Assembly (NCBI RefSeq): GCF_024713945.1
Contig: NC_134684.1
Span: forward strand, 2,833,001 to 2,897,000
DNA: 64,000 nucleotides
Source: Dermatophagoides farinae
Lineage: Eukaryota > Arthropoda > Arachnida > Sarcoptiformes > Pyroglyphidae
Reading direction: 5' to 3'
In this document: piece by piece, positions 53,701 to 64,000 of the stretch
Numbering within the stretch: position 1 is the stretch's first letter
How the letters are laid out: the number at the start of each line of letters is the position of its first letter
Notes under the pieces: model-generated
Database searches by the model: none
The model's input: the letters and a program-made list of their open reading frames with translations, nothing else
Told to the model about the DNA's origin: nothing
Translations under genes and position numbers: made by a program

Positions 53701-56700
53701 TTATCAATTCAGCACATGTACAGATAATAACGGGAAATTTTTCATTTCTATCACTGTCCATAATTAAATATGACGGTAATCATATACGATCACAATGGCC
53801 ATTACCAACATCATATCATCATCAATCGTTTTCAACAATACCATCATTACCAGCAACAATGAATATAATTACTGATCATCTTAATGATAAAATGATTCGT
53901 GATTTATATTTCGAGATCATCAAAATTCGATTGTCTGATTATGATAATTATAATAATAATAATAATAATCTACAATTACAAATCAATGAACCAATGTCAT
54001 TTGATTATATTGATCAAATGAACAGTTCAATTTGGTTAAATACATTGATTAATGAACGATTCAATGCATCAAATATTGTTACTGTTAATGGAAATCATGT
54101 GATAAGTGGCCATAAACGTTTTTATCGTACATTAATTGTTGATGATTTAATTCGTGCTCAATTTGTCAATAGAAAACATTTTGATTCGGATAATGTTTTG
54201 TTGACTAATGGTGAACAACGTATACGTAATCCTGTACATGTTGATAGTCGAAAATTACGATCCGGTCAAATGAATGTTATCAATATGAATGGAATGGATT
54301 TCGGTTCCCTTTTACATTCAATCATTAGAATCGATCAACCAACATCATTGACAATGGCTATAGAATTTGTTAACAAATTAATTGTTAATGAATTGATAAT
54401 CGATTCTGGTGGCCGTTTAAATGGCTTTAATATTGATGACATTTATGATCAAGCATTATGGCTTAATAAACCAAATCAAACAATAACCGGTGATTGTCAT
54501 TTTGAATCTAATCTATCAATAATGGCCAATTTAAATGTACGAAGAATTAACAATCAAAATGTACCCGATGATTTTGTACGAACAGATCAATTGGAAACGA
54601 TTGTTGGACAAAAAATTTTTCATGATCAAGTTTATATAAAAAATTTAAACATTTCAAAAACATTAAACGGTTTGGCATTGATTAATGGTACGTATCGATT
54701 ATTATTATCATTTTTTTTACTTATTTATTTATTCCATTTAATTTTTTTTTGCCTAACCTTCATATTTCGATTCATCTGCATTTTAAATATTTATTATTTA
54801 TATGAAAAAAAAAAATTTTTTAGACATTCCAGATATTGTGATCAATGATGATGATATCGAACAAAATATAACTGGTAAAAAAATTTTACATAATCTATCG
54901 ATTCGTAGTAATAACAATAACTACATTGGTGGACTATTGAATGGTATGAATATTGGCGAATTGGAACAACGTAGTCGTAGACGGCCATCAATATCATATA
55001 TTGATACATTACATATAGAAAATATTGCCCGTTTTGAAGGTGGCCTATGGTTTGAATCAATAAATTCGATTACAAGACAACAATTTCATAAATTGATAGA
55101 AGAATCATTGACTTTGGACAATCAATGGGCAAATTTAGCGTTCGAACATGTTCATTTTGATCGACTTCATGTCAATTATCTTGATTGTAATACGATCAAT
55201 GGTATCGATTTAGCTAATGATTTGCTAACCCGTACCACACCGCAAATGATAAATTTAGCTCACTATTCATTCAATGATATCGTATTACATAGCCATGCAA
55301 AAATCGATCGTTTAAATAATTATAGTATGACCATCATGTTGGATAATGTTCTGAAAAATTTCGGTAATCAATTAGTGAATGGAACTAAAGAGATCCATGG
55401 TGATGTTCATGTTCAATCATTGATTATCGATTCTTATGTTAACGATATTCCAATTGATGATATTGTTTTCAATGATGATTATCAACCAACAAAATGGATA
55501 AATGGAATCAAACAATTTAATAATCAAAATAATTCTACAACATTCGAATCAATTGTAATCGGTGATTTGATCGTCGAAAGTATAAACAAAATTAATGTGA
55601 ATGCAATAATCAATTATTCGATGCGTCGCCGTGAATGGCAGAACATTTCAAATGAATTTCATTTCAAATCATTGGTAATTGCACCAAATGAAGAATTTAC
55701 AAGCCCATCTATAAATGGAATATCATTGAAATGGCTTGAGGATGATATTGTTACTGCGCATCCAACAGCAAAACAATGGCAAAATATATCGGCACCTAAA
55801 CATTTTATTGGACAAGTTTCGTTTGATCAGATTGAATTTGATCATTTATTTGATGATATTACCGTTTATGAAATGCAACACAATTGGCTAGTAAATGGCC
55901 ATGGATGGTGGTCATCACAGCCACGATATTTGCGAGCAAATTTTTCTATCGATCATTTAACCGTACAAAATGTTCATATTCATGATGGCCATCTAAACAA
56001 TATTGATCTGAATTGGTTATTTGATGAAGTTGTGTGGTTAGATCGTAAAACATCCATTCTAAGTGAAATTGAATTCTTTGGAAATGTCAAAATTATGGGT
56101 AATTGAATATTTGATCATTATTTCCATTATGATTGACAAATTTTTTTTTCTCTTTCCAAAAAAAAAAAATTCCAATTATAGGAGACATTCTTTTTAATGG
56201 ACGACTGAACGAAATCGATCTCAGACAAGATGTCGTGTTGAGCAGTAATTATACAGGAGCACAAAAAATCAAAGGAAATATTCGTTTTGTCAACAATGTA
56301 ACTGTAATTAAAGATCTAAATGTTAAAGGTTCAATCAATCAGATTGATATTGATTATTTTTGTGGACAAGTTTATAAACCATCATATGAACCAACAAAAC
56401 CATTGGTGATCAATGGAAATGTTGATTTTTTTGCACCAGTACAATTTGAATCGATTAATGGATTAACATATAAAGATCTTAGTATTCGAGCATTACGACA
56501 TGATCATAATGAACAAAAAATTACGGGTAAAAAAATGATCGATATACTCGTATTGAATGGACCAACCACTATTAATGGTTATATAAATGATTTAAAATTG
56601 GATTATATTTTCGATCATTATATGAGCATAACACGTGATCAAGAAGTGCAAGCAAATCTTGTATTACGTAATGTACGATTTGAAGATGATATACAAGTGG

Positions 56701-58954
56701 ATAATCTGCAATCGGATACGGATATTATTAATGGTGTTGATTTAGGCCGTATAAATCGTAATGCATTAAAACAATATGGTGATCAAACCTATACTGGTAA
56801 TATACATTTTGATACAGAAATAATTATTGATAAACATTTGAATGCAAAATGGATCAATGGAATTGCCACCGATCATTTGATGCATAAAAAACGTTCAATT
56901 AATACTTTTACTGAAGAAATTGAATTCACACAAGATCTAAATGTCAATCATAGTATGACGATTATGAAAGGTAAAAAAATTTCCAATGTCAATATTGATC
57001 GTTTTCTTAAGGATGCTGTACTTGCACAAAGTGATAAAAATTATACCATTTATGGTATGAAAACATTCGACAAAGTTGATGTTTATATTCTACATACACG
57101 ACCATTGAAACAATGTTACAATATCACGTGAAAATCTATTACTCAAATCATTCGATCAAACTGTATATGGACAAACAATTCTATCTGGTGATGTTTTGAT
57201 TAACAAAACATTTTTGGTCGAAAAAATCAATGATATCAAACCAAATGATCTGAAACGTCGTCTAGTTAAAAAGAATGCTGATAATATAATCAAAACAAAA
57301 GTTCATGTCAATGAATTATTCGTGAACAATGTTGATGTACAATCATTTATTGATAATGTCAATATAACTATATTGAATCAATTCACAAATACTACAAATT
57401 ATTTACAACAAATGGATCATGATATTCGTCGTACGCGTATCCATTTAGATTCTATACGTCAAAATCTTCAGGTCATTGGCTCAAAATTATTATATTTTGA
57501 TCATCTACATGATATTGAAATGGCTAGAGATTTGAATCTAATTCATAGTGATCATGATCATCATCATCATCATCATCATTCACGGCCATTGTTAATTTCA
57601 TTGCTATCAAATTCTTGGATTTGTACATTCATATCAACCGTGGTCAGTGATTCGGTAAATAGCCTCAATCCATCATCAACATGTAATCAAATACATGTCT
57701 ATTGTAATTATAACAATCAAACTACCAGCAATAATGGTTGGAAACATCATCATACATTTTATTATCCAGGAACATTATTGGCATTCGAACAAATTGACAA
57801 TGTATGGTTATTATTTTCATATTTAGAAAAATCATTCAACAAAACAAATCTTCATGAATGTTTACAATTCAATAATATTTCAACATACAAGAATTCATCG
57901 TACTACAATAACAACAATATTGGCATATGGGTACAGAATATACGATTTTTTAGTCAAACAAAAACTTTTCAACACAATTATCATCATTTAATGTCTATGC
58001 CAGAAGTTTCGCTAATTCTCAATGATAATCAGCAGCAGCAACAACAACAACAACAGTATCCGATTATGAATCAAATGATTTTAGCACTTGATCAAACACC
58101 GTCCTACGCAATTCTTGCTACCGGTAATATACTGAATATTCTACATATTGGTCATATGAATCGGATTGAAATCTATTCAATTAAAGATGGCCAATATCAA
58201 ATGTATGGCCGTATAGAATCGGTATGTCTGTGTGACAATCTTTTATTTCTAATTAATTTTCTGTTGTACATTTTTTTTTGTCTCAGTTATATCGTTGGCA
58301 GAATTTATTATTGGTTTCAATATATCAGCCATATGAATCACATTTGGATATTTTAACCGTACTACCGGATTTTAGCTTAAAAACATTGGATACTATATTA
58401 AATGTCCATGCCAAACATATGGTTATCATGGCTAATCATCAGATTAGTGATTATAAAAATTTTATCATTTTTAACAATATTTTAAATTCTGAATTGTTGT
58501 ACGTTTTTGGAACAACAGATGGCGAACGATATGTCAAGGTACGATTTTTTTTTTTGAAAAATTCAAAATTACCGAAAAAAAAATTCATTTTCATTTTTTT
58601 TTGTACTTGAAGGTTCAAGAAATTCGTACTGGTCCGATAAAAAATATGGCAATATATTCCAATTATTATACACAACTAGATTCTTCCGATCTATTGATGG
58701 TACATCATTGTGACCAGATACGATTTTATCGTCTTTTCGGTCTAGAAGGTATTCGTCCAGTATTGGAAATTCCTATTGCCAATAATGTTTATCATGCCGG
58801 TTTTACTCCAAATCCAAATTGGTATCTCTATCTTTATCATGGAAATGATTGTCGATCAGTGAAAAAAATGGAAATTCTCACACCAATATATCGTAATAAT
58901 CGGCCATCATTTGAATATTATGGCCAATATCGAAAAAATCAATCAATGTTTTAG
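50799..58954 (+). CDS. Giant modular secreted protein, function unknown
   Basis: Seven exons (50799-51174, 51514-51734, 52002-54687, 54824-56098, 56182-58221, 58287-58538, 58613-58954) have consistent GT-AG junctions and encode about 2,396 residues once one frame break in exon 5 is allowed for. The start is Met 50799. A His-rich leader precedes a hydrophobic signal segment (FVWFLFVILLF) ending at VWA, then Thr- and Asn-rich sequence. A polybasic RKRKRRS at residues 179-185 looks like a proprotein convertase site. Residues of about 220-600 look like beta-propeller blades (repeated short strands such as AFTLNGISYLVLGYG). The middle (about 54050-57370) is a degenerate array of modules of about 70 residues built on x-I-x-G-x-x-x-F, LxVxxL and ING-I/V-x-L. 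The last 380 residues again look propeller-like and hold several Cys. Many N-glycosylation sequons and no transmembrane segment suggest an extracellular or matrix protein. Overall design recalls large arthropod eggshell proteins (Nasrat/Polehole/Closca), but that is a weak guess. Confidence 0.75.
51672..51689 (+). other. Codons for a furin-like cleavage site
   Basis: These codons read Arg-Lys-Arg-Lys-Arg-Arg and are followed by Ser (residues 179-184 of the giant secreted protein). They come just after a poly-Asp stretch and before the conserved part begins. The pattern fits the R-X-K/R-R consensus of proprotein convertases, so the acidic and Asn-rich N-terminal part may be a removed propeptide. 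Confidence 0.45.
57109..57128 (+). other. Frameshift position in exon 5 of the giant secreted protein
   Basis: The upstream frame (ending THRPLKQCYNIT) stops at TGA 57129-57131. The frame that carries on the same kind of modules (ENLLLKSFDQTVYGQ) is open only from 57109, just after a TGA at 57106-57108. Exon 5 is 2,040 bases long, exactly one base more than the flanking splice phases allow. One extra base (or two missing) therefore lies in this 20-base interval. No short intron with GT-AG ends explains it. Either a sequencing/assembly error or a true inactivating allele is possible. Confidence 0.75.
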
Positions 58955-60263
58955 TAATCATTTTTTTTTGTTTTGCTTTTTCTGCTTGAACAATCTGTAT
59001 TTATCCCATTGAAAATGTATTACGAAAAAAAAAATTTAAATTTTTATTCGATCATCAGGCCTGATTGTGTGTGTGTGTGTATGGGTTGTGTATTGGGTGT
59101 GTGTTTGTCCGGTTATTATGTATGTATTCATATTTATATATGTTATATCAATCGCTATTATCATCAGTGAAATTCAGACAGGAAAAAAAATCAAATTACA
59201 ATTTTAATGAAGAAAAATTAATGATGTAATAGTAATAGTAGTAGTAGTAGTAGTAGTACAAGAAGTAAAAAATGTATGTATCTAAATCTGATTTGGATTT
59301 TTCTTTTCGTTTTTTAAAAGAGAAAAAAAAACCAATACCAAACAAATAGTTTTTGAAATATTTACAACGATTATATGTAATGATGATGATGATGATGATG
59401 ATGATTAAAAATGGAATCCAAGAATCGATATAGTATAACAAAAGTATAACCAAAATGAACACCAGAATTTTTGTTTTGTTTTTTTGTTGTGAAAGTGAAA
59501 CTACTTTTTTTTTGTTTGTTTGTTTTTCTATCATTTGTTTGTGGATAGCAAAATATTTTTGGAACATGAAACATTGTTTTTGGTATTACAAATCAAGATT
59601 CAAGGTATATTATCTGTGTGTGTGTAGGTGTGTGTTTGTGTGAAAATTTACAATTCATTTTATGAGAAAAAAAGACTAGAACAACAACAACAACAACAAA
59701 CAAAAAAACCTGAACCAATGAAAACCGAATAAGAAAATTGAAGAAATTCATTTTTTTTTCTCTGTTTAATTGTGTTTTCTTCATACCAGATTCTAGTAGA
59801 TTCGTTGTATTTGTGTGTGTGTGTGTGTGTGTATGTATCAGATGTCCAAATGTTTTTGTTTTCCAAAAAAAAAAAAAAAACAAATTTACAGTCAAAAAAA
59901 ACGTGTGTGTATCAATCAAGTTTCATGTTTTTTTTCAAATGGATGATTTGATATTTTTATATAATATAAAATGAATGAATGAATTTATGTTATATTTATA
60001 TCATCATAGTATAGTACTTGTATGTTTCAAAATGATTGATATATAGGGTAATTGATATAAGGTCAGAATGTGAATGTGTGTATGTGTGAGTAGATGAATT
60101 TAGAAAAGGCGGCAAAAAAAATGAATAAAATGTTTGATGATGATCGTTTATGACTACCAATATTTTTTTTTTGTTTTCAAAATTTAATTTATAAATAATA
60201 AAAATAGTTTTGTTATTCTTGTTTTTTTTTTCGTATATGTGTTTGTATATTATTTATAGCTAG
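58955..60263. other. Intergenic region between convergent genes
   Basis: About 1.3 kb separate the stop of the giant secreted-protein gene and the stop of the minus-strand repeat-protein gene. It contains TAG/AGT (59228-59258), GAT (59381-59404), GT and CA runs and A/T tracts. Open frames here are repeat-driven. No clear AATAAA close to the left gene was found. Confidence 0.55.
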
Positions 60264-60553
60264 CTAGCAACGACGATTCATTATGGTTGTATTACGAATT
60301 GTTTGCAATAATTCCATTTCCTGTGGTGAATACTGTGAAAATTTATGTCGAAATAGATTCTCATATGATGTTATCTGATTGGTTTGATTATTATTATTAT
60401 TATTATTATTATTTGAATTATGATTATTATGATGTGCACCCGGTATAGCTGGTCCTGTTGCTATCGTAACCATTGTCGCTTTATTTGGATCCATTGTATC
60501 GGATATTTGTACAAGAAATTCTTGTGTTGATGGCATTATCTGTGTTTGTTGTT

Positions 60554-60584
<31 letters not shown>

Positions 60585-61208
60585 TTGTTGTGTGGTAGTA
60601 AGATTTGCCACTTTTATTCCATGTGTTGTTGCATGATTCAATAGAATTTGAGCTGATGTTTGTTGTGGTTGTTGTTGATGATGATTATGTTGTTGGTGTT
60701 GGCCATGCTGATTGACCGTTGTTGATGAATGTGAATGATGATGATGATGATGATGATGATTCGATGTTGAAGAGGTACTGCGGCGTCTTTTTGAATTTAC
60801 CATTGATCTTTGTTCAGCTGTCATTGATGATATACGCCTTTTTTGATTACGACGTTCACGTTGTTCCTGTGTCAATGATGATACACGTCGTTTTTGATTA
60901 CGTTTTTCACGTTGTTCGGGCGTTAATGCAGCTACCCTACGTTTAGCATTGATTCTTTCACGTTGTTCCGCTGACAATGATGTGACACGACGTTTTTCAT
61001 TACGTCGTTCACGTTGTTCAGCCGTCAATGCCGATATACGTCGTTTTGCATTAATCATTTCACGCTGTTCATGTGTTAATGGTGAACGCAATTTTTTAGT
61101 TAAATTACTTTTTGAACTATTATTACTACTGTTACTATTGTCATTTTGATTTGAAATGATTTGCTCAAAACGTCGTATATAATGATTATCGTAGATGGCA
61201 AAATCCAT
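60264..61208 (-). CDS. Protein with six 17-residue basic tandem repeats, STPR-like
   Basis: A single open exon of 314 residues from Met at 61208 to TAG at 60264-60266. Residues 44-145 are six adjacent 17-residue repeats with consensus L-T-x-E-Q-R-E-R-x-N-x-K-R-R-x-S-S. They are strongly basic and look helical. Then come poly-His (8), Gln-rich and His/Gln sequence, a Gln run of about 17, and two better-defined stretches (FLVQISDTMDPNKATMVTIA and FRHKFSQYSPQEMELLQTI) around an Asn run. Short arrays of the (S/T)xEQRxxR type occur in the STPR domain of silkworm FMBP-1, a DNA-binding protein, but that repeat is 23 residues. A nuclear nucleic-acid-binding role is inferred, not shown. The regular amino acid consensus in all six copies and the absence of stops support a real gene. 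I do not recognise an ortholog. Confidence 0.75.
60774..61079 (-). repeat. Six tandem 51-bp coding repeats
   Basis: Six head-to-tail 51-base units encode the 17-residue basic repeats. The units differ at many third positions but keep the coded pattern EQR-E-x-x-N-x-K-R-R. That indicates old duplication held by selection on the protein rather than a recent microsatellite expansion. Confidence 0.85.
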
Positions 61209-61343
61209 TTGTGATTTGCGATTTTTTTTTTCGTTATTAATTGAGATTCAAAATCGAAATATATCGACTATGCGATTTGGATTTGGTGGTGAATAAAAAC
61301 ATTCAAAAATGAAAATTGAATTGTTTTTTTTATTGGTCACTAC

Positions 61344-61409
61344 CTGAATAAATTGAATGAAAATTTAGAATTACGTTTTTCTTTATCAAATTATTGACCA
61401 GATACTCAC
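61344..61409 (-). other. Candidate 5' UTR intron of the repeat-protein gene
   Basis: On the minus strand a strong donor (G|GTGAGTATC, GT at 61409-61408) is followed 66 bases later by an acceptor TTTATTCAG (AG at 61345-61344), 135 bases before the start codon. The size fits the other short introns of the window. The leader that follows has a short upstream open frame starting MFYSPPNP. No transcript evidence is available. Confidence 0.35.
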
Positions 61410-62906
61410 CAAAAAAAGAAGGAAATTTGAAACCAAATTTAAAAAAAAAAATGTGAATGTGATGCAAATTGGAATGATTGTGAAAATGCAAATGATTTTT
61501 TTTTCTTTCTTTTGATTGATGTAAATAAATCTCAAGTGACGACAAAAACGTGAGGATATATGGTAATAGAAGAAAATTGGTAACAAGTGAACAATATACA
61601 GGTCACATTTATAATAATTTGAATCCAATTTTGTTACCAATACACTGAACCATTTATGAAAATTTACCGATTCACAATCGGAATTACAATCAATGATTTT
61701 CACATTCTCATTTTTAATAAGTTTTCACAGGTATTAAAAAAAAAACTACACAGCAAAACGCCAAAAATCGACAACGATCATAGACACTTGAATTGGAAAA
61801 AATTGGCCAAGTTGGCGACAATCTTTTTAGCACCAGAAACACAAAAACACAGTTTTCATTGATGATATTTTGATGATGGCAAAGAAAAAAACAAAACAAA
61901 AAAAAAATCTGATTAAACTTGATTGATTTTTTCTCAGGTCGGATAGATTTTACGTTTCAATTGTAGTCGGGTATGCGAAATGTGTGTATGTGTGTGTTTG
62001 TGTGTTTGTGTGTTGTTTGTCTGTGATGTATGGTTTGTGTGGGTGGGTGGCTTTTGTTCAAATAATAAAAATTGATTGAATAAAGAAAAAGACAACCAGG
62101 ACCAAGAACCAGGAACGGAAAACAAAAAAAAAATAAGGCTAACCTAACTCTTGCTTGTCTTTGTGGGTTTTATTTTTATTTTTATTTTTTTTTCATTATT
62201 TGCCTTCGGTGTATTGTGTGTTTGTATGTTGTATATGTGTGTGTGTATATGTGTATGTGTATGTATTACATTTGGGCCTTGTTTTGTTATATCTATCAAT
62301 CTTGTTTTTCTCTCTCTCTCTCTTTTTTTGTTCACTTTCTTGGTTAGTTTTTTAGTAGCTGCTGTATTGTGTGTGTGTGTGTGTGTATATGCATGCAGGC
62401 AACTATTTGTGTAATAAGTCAGTCAGTCAGCCAGTTACAGCTATAGCTCTTTATGTGTGTGTGTGTGTGTATAATATATTTGTATATATATATCGTTGAT
62501 GATGAAAATGGCTGCTGTTGATGCTGTTGACGACTCACCCATGCTTAATGACAATACGCATGCGTTTATTTACAAGTATTTTTTTTTTTATTTTCTTCTT
62601 TTTCCTTTTTAGATATACAGACATTATATTATTTGATGAAATACGCGTATTTGTGTGTGTGTGTGTGTGTGTGCAATTCTACAATAAGCTAATTGACGCT
62701 TTTTTATCCTATACATATGCTTCTTCCTTTTTGTTAAATTTAACTGGTTAAAGTCACAATGATTTTTCAGATGTAAATTATGTCGAACAAAACTGCAATT
62801 ATTACATACCACTATTATATAAAGTTAAACTTTTTTTTATTCATTGTGACCGATTTGATGTGTGTGTGTGTGTGTATGACGTATTCATTTTCATAGAGAC
62901 TTCTGC

Positions 62907-62941
<35 letters not shown>

Positions 62942-63440
62942 ATTACTTTCGAAATTCGAGATGGTGGTGCTGTTGTCGACAATTTGATATCATACAATAC
63001 AAAATACAATATATATACTTTGATTAATGCCGATTCATATATAAAAAGTATTATTCTGAATATCATGGATTATGAAATTTGTATTTGGCGCCATAAATTT
63101 TTTTTCCGATCATTTATTTAACCAAATGTGAATAATATGTCCGAATTAAAAAAAAACCGAATTTTAAATTGATATATTAAAAAAAAAATATTTCAAATGG
63201 CATACGATATACGAGGATACGTTCTATGTGAACAATCTTTTCTCATTTCCTTTTATCAAAAGAATTTTTTTTTGTTTTGTTTTTTGTTTTCAATCAAAGA
63301 ATGAAATATATAAATTCATAAATGAACATGGACTTTTTAAGACTTTTTAAGCCAAAAGTTCGAATATATTTTTTTTTTGTTGGTTGTTTAAAAGAAAAAG
63401 AAATTACATCAAGGAAAAAAATGGCTGTATTTTTTTTTTT
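61410..63440. other. Intergenic region with TG/CA microsatellites
   Basis: About 2 kb rich in TG/CA runs (near 61981-62040, 62223-62262, 62365-62391, 62653-62674, 62909-62938) and T tracts. It probably contains the promoter of the minus-strand repeat-protein gene. Hydrophobic or Cys-Val open frames arise from TG repeats and are not credible. Confidence 0.5.
62909..62938. repeat. AC microsatellite
   Basis: A perfect AC run in the right-hand intergenic region, facing a TG run 40 bases to its left. Confidence 0.9.
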
Positions 63441-63464
63441 GTCTGGAAATAGCCAAAATACTGC

Positions 63465-63529
63465 AAGACCAAGTTGATGATGATGATGATGATGATGACG
63501 GTGATCATCATCATCATCAACTTGGTCTT
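63465..63529. repeat. Perfect inverted repeat, 26-base arms
   Basis: The left arm starts AAGACCAAGTTGATGATG and the right arm ends CATCATCAACTTGGTCTT. The two 26-base arms are perfect complements around a 13-base loop. Part of the symmetry comes from facing GAT and ATC runs, but the outer 11 bases (AAGACCAAGTT) are not simple repeat. Confidence 0.85.
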
Positions 63530-63873
63530 CGTGGTAATCATCATCATCATCAAGTATAATGGCAATGGAATATAACTACAAAGACGACGGCGATGATGAT
63601 GATGATGATGATGCCATTAAATTTGCTATAACAGACCCAACAAAAAAAAAAGACATCAGCAACAACAAAATACGATCATCATCATCATCATCAGGATGAT
63701 GATGTCGTTGTTGAAAAATTTTTTTTTTCACTCAAAAAAATTTCATTGATGATGATGATGATGACTAGTGTAGCGAATGAATTGAATGGATCGGATTTGG
63801 ATAGTGCCATAAACACTAACTATATTCAAACAAATGGATAGAAAAAAAACGAATGTTTCGCGCCAAATGTCTA

Positions 63874-63874
63874 C

Positions 63875-63919
<45 letters not shown>
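63874..63919. repeat. GAT microsatellite, about 15 units
   Basis: A long perfect trinucleotide run near the right edge of the window. Confidence 0.95.
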
Positions 63920-64000
63920 AGTCGTCGTCTACATGTTGTTGTTGTTGTTTTTTGATATATCCAACACAATCATAGCATCATGTTTTGGGCCCCATTTCTC

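Larger units (their letters stand above)
63452..64000 (+). other. Low-complexity segment with possible coding fragments
   Basis: After an acceptor-like GGAAATAG (63445-63452) the plus strand reads KILQDQVDDDD, four His, QLGLRG, four His, then Q and a possible donor GTATAA. Further on, an ATG near 63560 opens MAMEYNYKDDG with an Asp run, and another frame reads VANELNGSDLDSAINTNYIQ before TAG near 63840. The pieces resemble the Asp/His/Gln-rich coding style of the other genes but are not joined by convincing splice sites. The window ends in a GAT run (63874-63919) and unique DNA. It may be the start of a gene lying mostly beyond the window. Confidence 0.2.

Noticed and set aside
57000-57200. 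A short intron as the explanation of the frame change in exon 5
   Set aside because: No GT-AG pair of reasonable size spans the 57109-57128 interval in the right phases without deleting conserved module sequence, and the exon excess is exactly one base.
60719-60946. Plus-strand open frame with an Asp run opposite the tandem-repeat gene
   Set aside because: It is the antisense of the poly-His and repeat codons; the minus-strand frame has the consistent 17-residue pattern.
62151-62414. Hydrophobic open frames with Cys-Val runs
   Set aside because: They are produced by TG microsatellites and T tracts and lack any unique protein-like sequence.
1-64000. Transposable elements, tRNA and rRNA genes
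   Set aside because: I looked for transposase or reverse transcriptase motifs, long terminal or inverted repeats with target duplications, and tRNA box-B-like sequences, and saw none I could support by eye.

Overview
The window is eukaryotic nuclear DNA. Coding regions are split by short, very AT-rich introns (about 66 to 150 bp in several genes, with a few multi-kilobase ones). Intergenic DNA is full of A/T homopolymers and of CA, GA, CAT/ATG and CAA/TTG microsatellites. Chitin deacetylase, a cysteine-rich secreted protein of insect-hemolymph-glycoprotein type and a chordate/arthropod-type RGS protein point to an arthropod. The low GC content, short introns and abundant trinucleotide repeats are what I would expect of an acariform mite (Dermatophagoides-like). 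That placement is an inference; no marker gene in the window proves it.

Layout, left to right. (1) 1-708 (+): the last two exons of a chitin deacetylase-like gene, cut by the window edge. (2) 1959-2827 (+): a two-exon atypical dual-specificity phosphatase. It converges on (3) 2928-3865 (-), a three-exon secreted cysteine-rich protein; the two genes end 100 bp apart around a perfectly palindromic poly(A) signal. (4) 5953-7543 (+): a complete four-exon phosphoserine aminotransferase. (5) 7.7-15.2 kb: microsatellite-rich DNA with no supported gene. (6) 15.2-41.7 kb (+): one large RGS gene of nine exons with a 12-kb first intron. It encodes a long low-complexity N-terminal part and a C-terminal R4-type RGS domain. 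A plausible alternative first exon lies inside the big intron at 20859-21116. (7) 41.7-50.8 kb: no supported gene. (8) 50799-58954 (+): a seven-exon gene for a very large (about 2,400 residues) secreted protein with terminal propeller-like regions and a central array of degenerate modules of about 70 residues. One frameshift interrupts its fifth exon. (9) 60264-61208 (-): a single-exon gene for a protein with six 17-residue basic tandem repeats followed by His/Gln/Asn-rich sequence. (10) 61.4-64 kb: microsatellites, a long perfect hairpin and possible fragments of another low-complexity coding region.

The genes do not form one pathway. They touch cuticle chitin modification (1), phosphatase signalling (2), hemolymph or secreted proteins (3), serine biosynthesis (4), G-protein signalling (6), extracellular matrix or eggshell-like material (8) and probably nucleic-acid binding (9). 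The two least explained are the giant modular secreted protein and the 17-residue-repeat protein.
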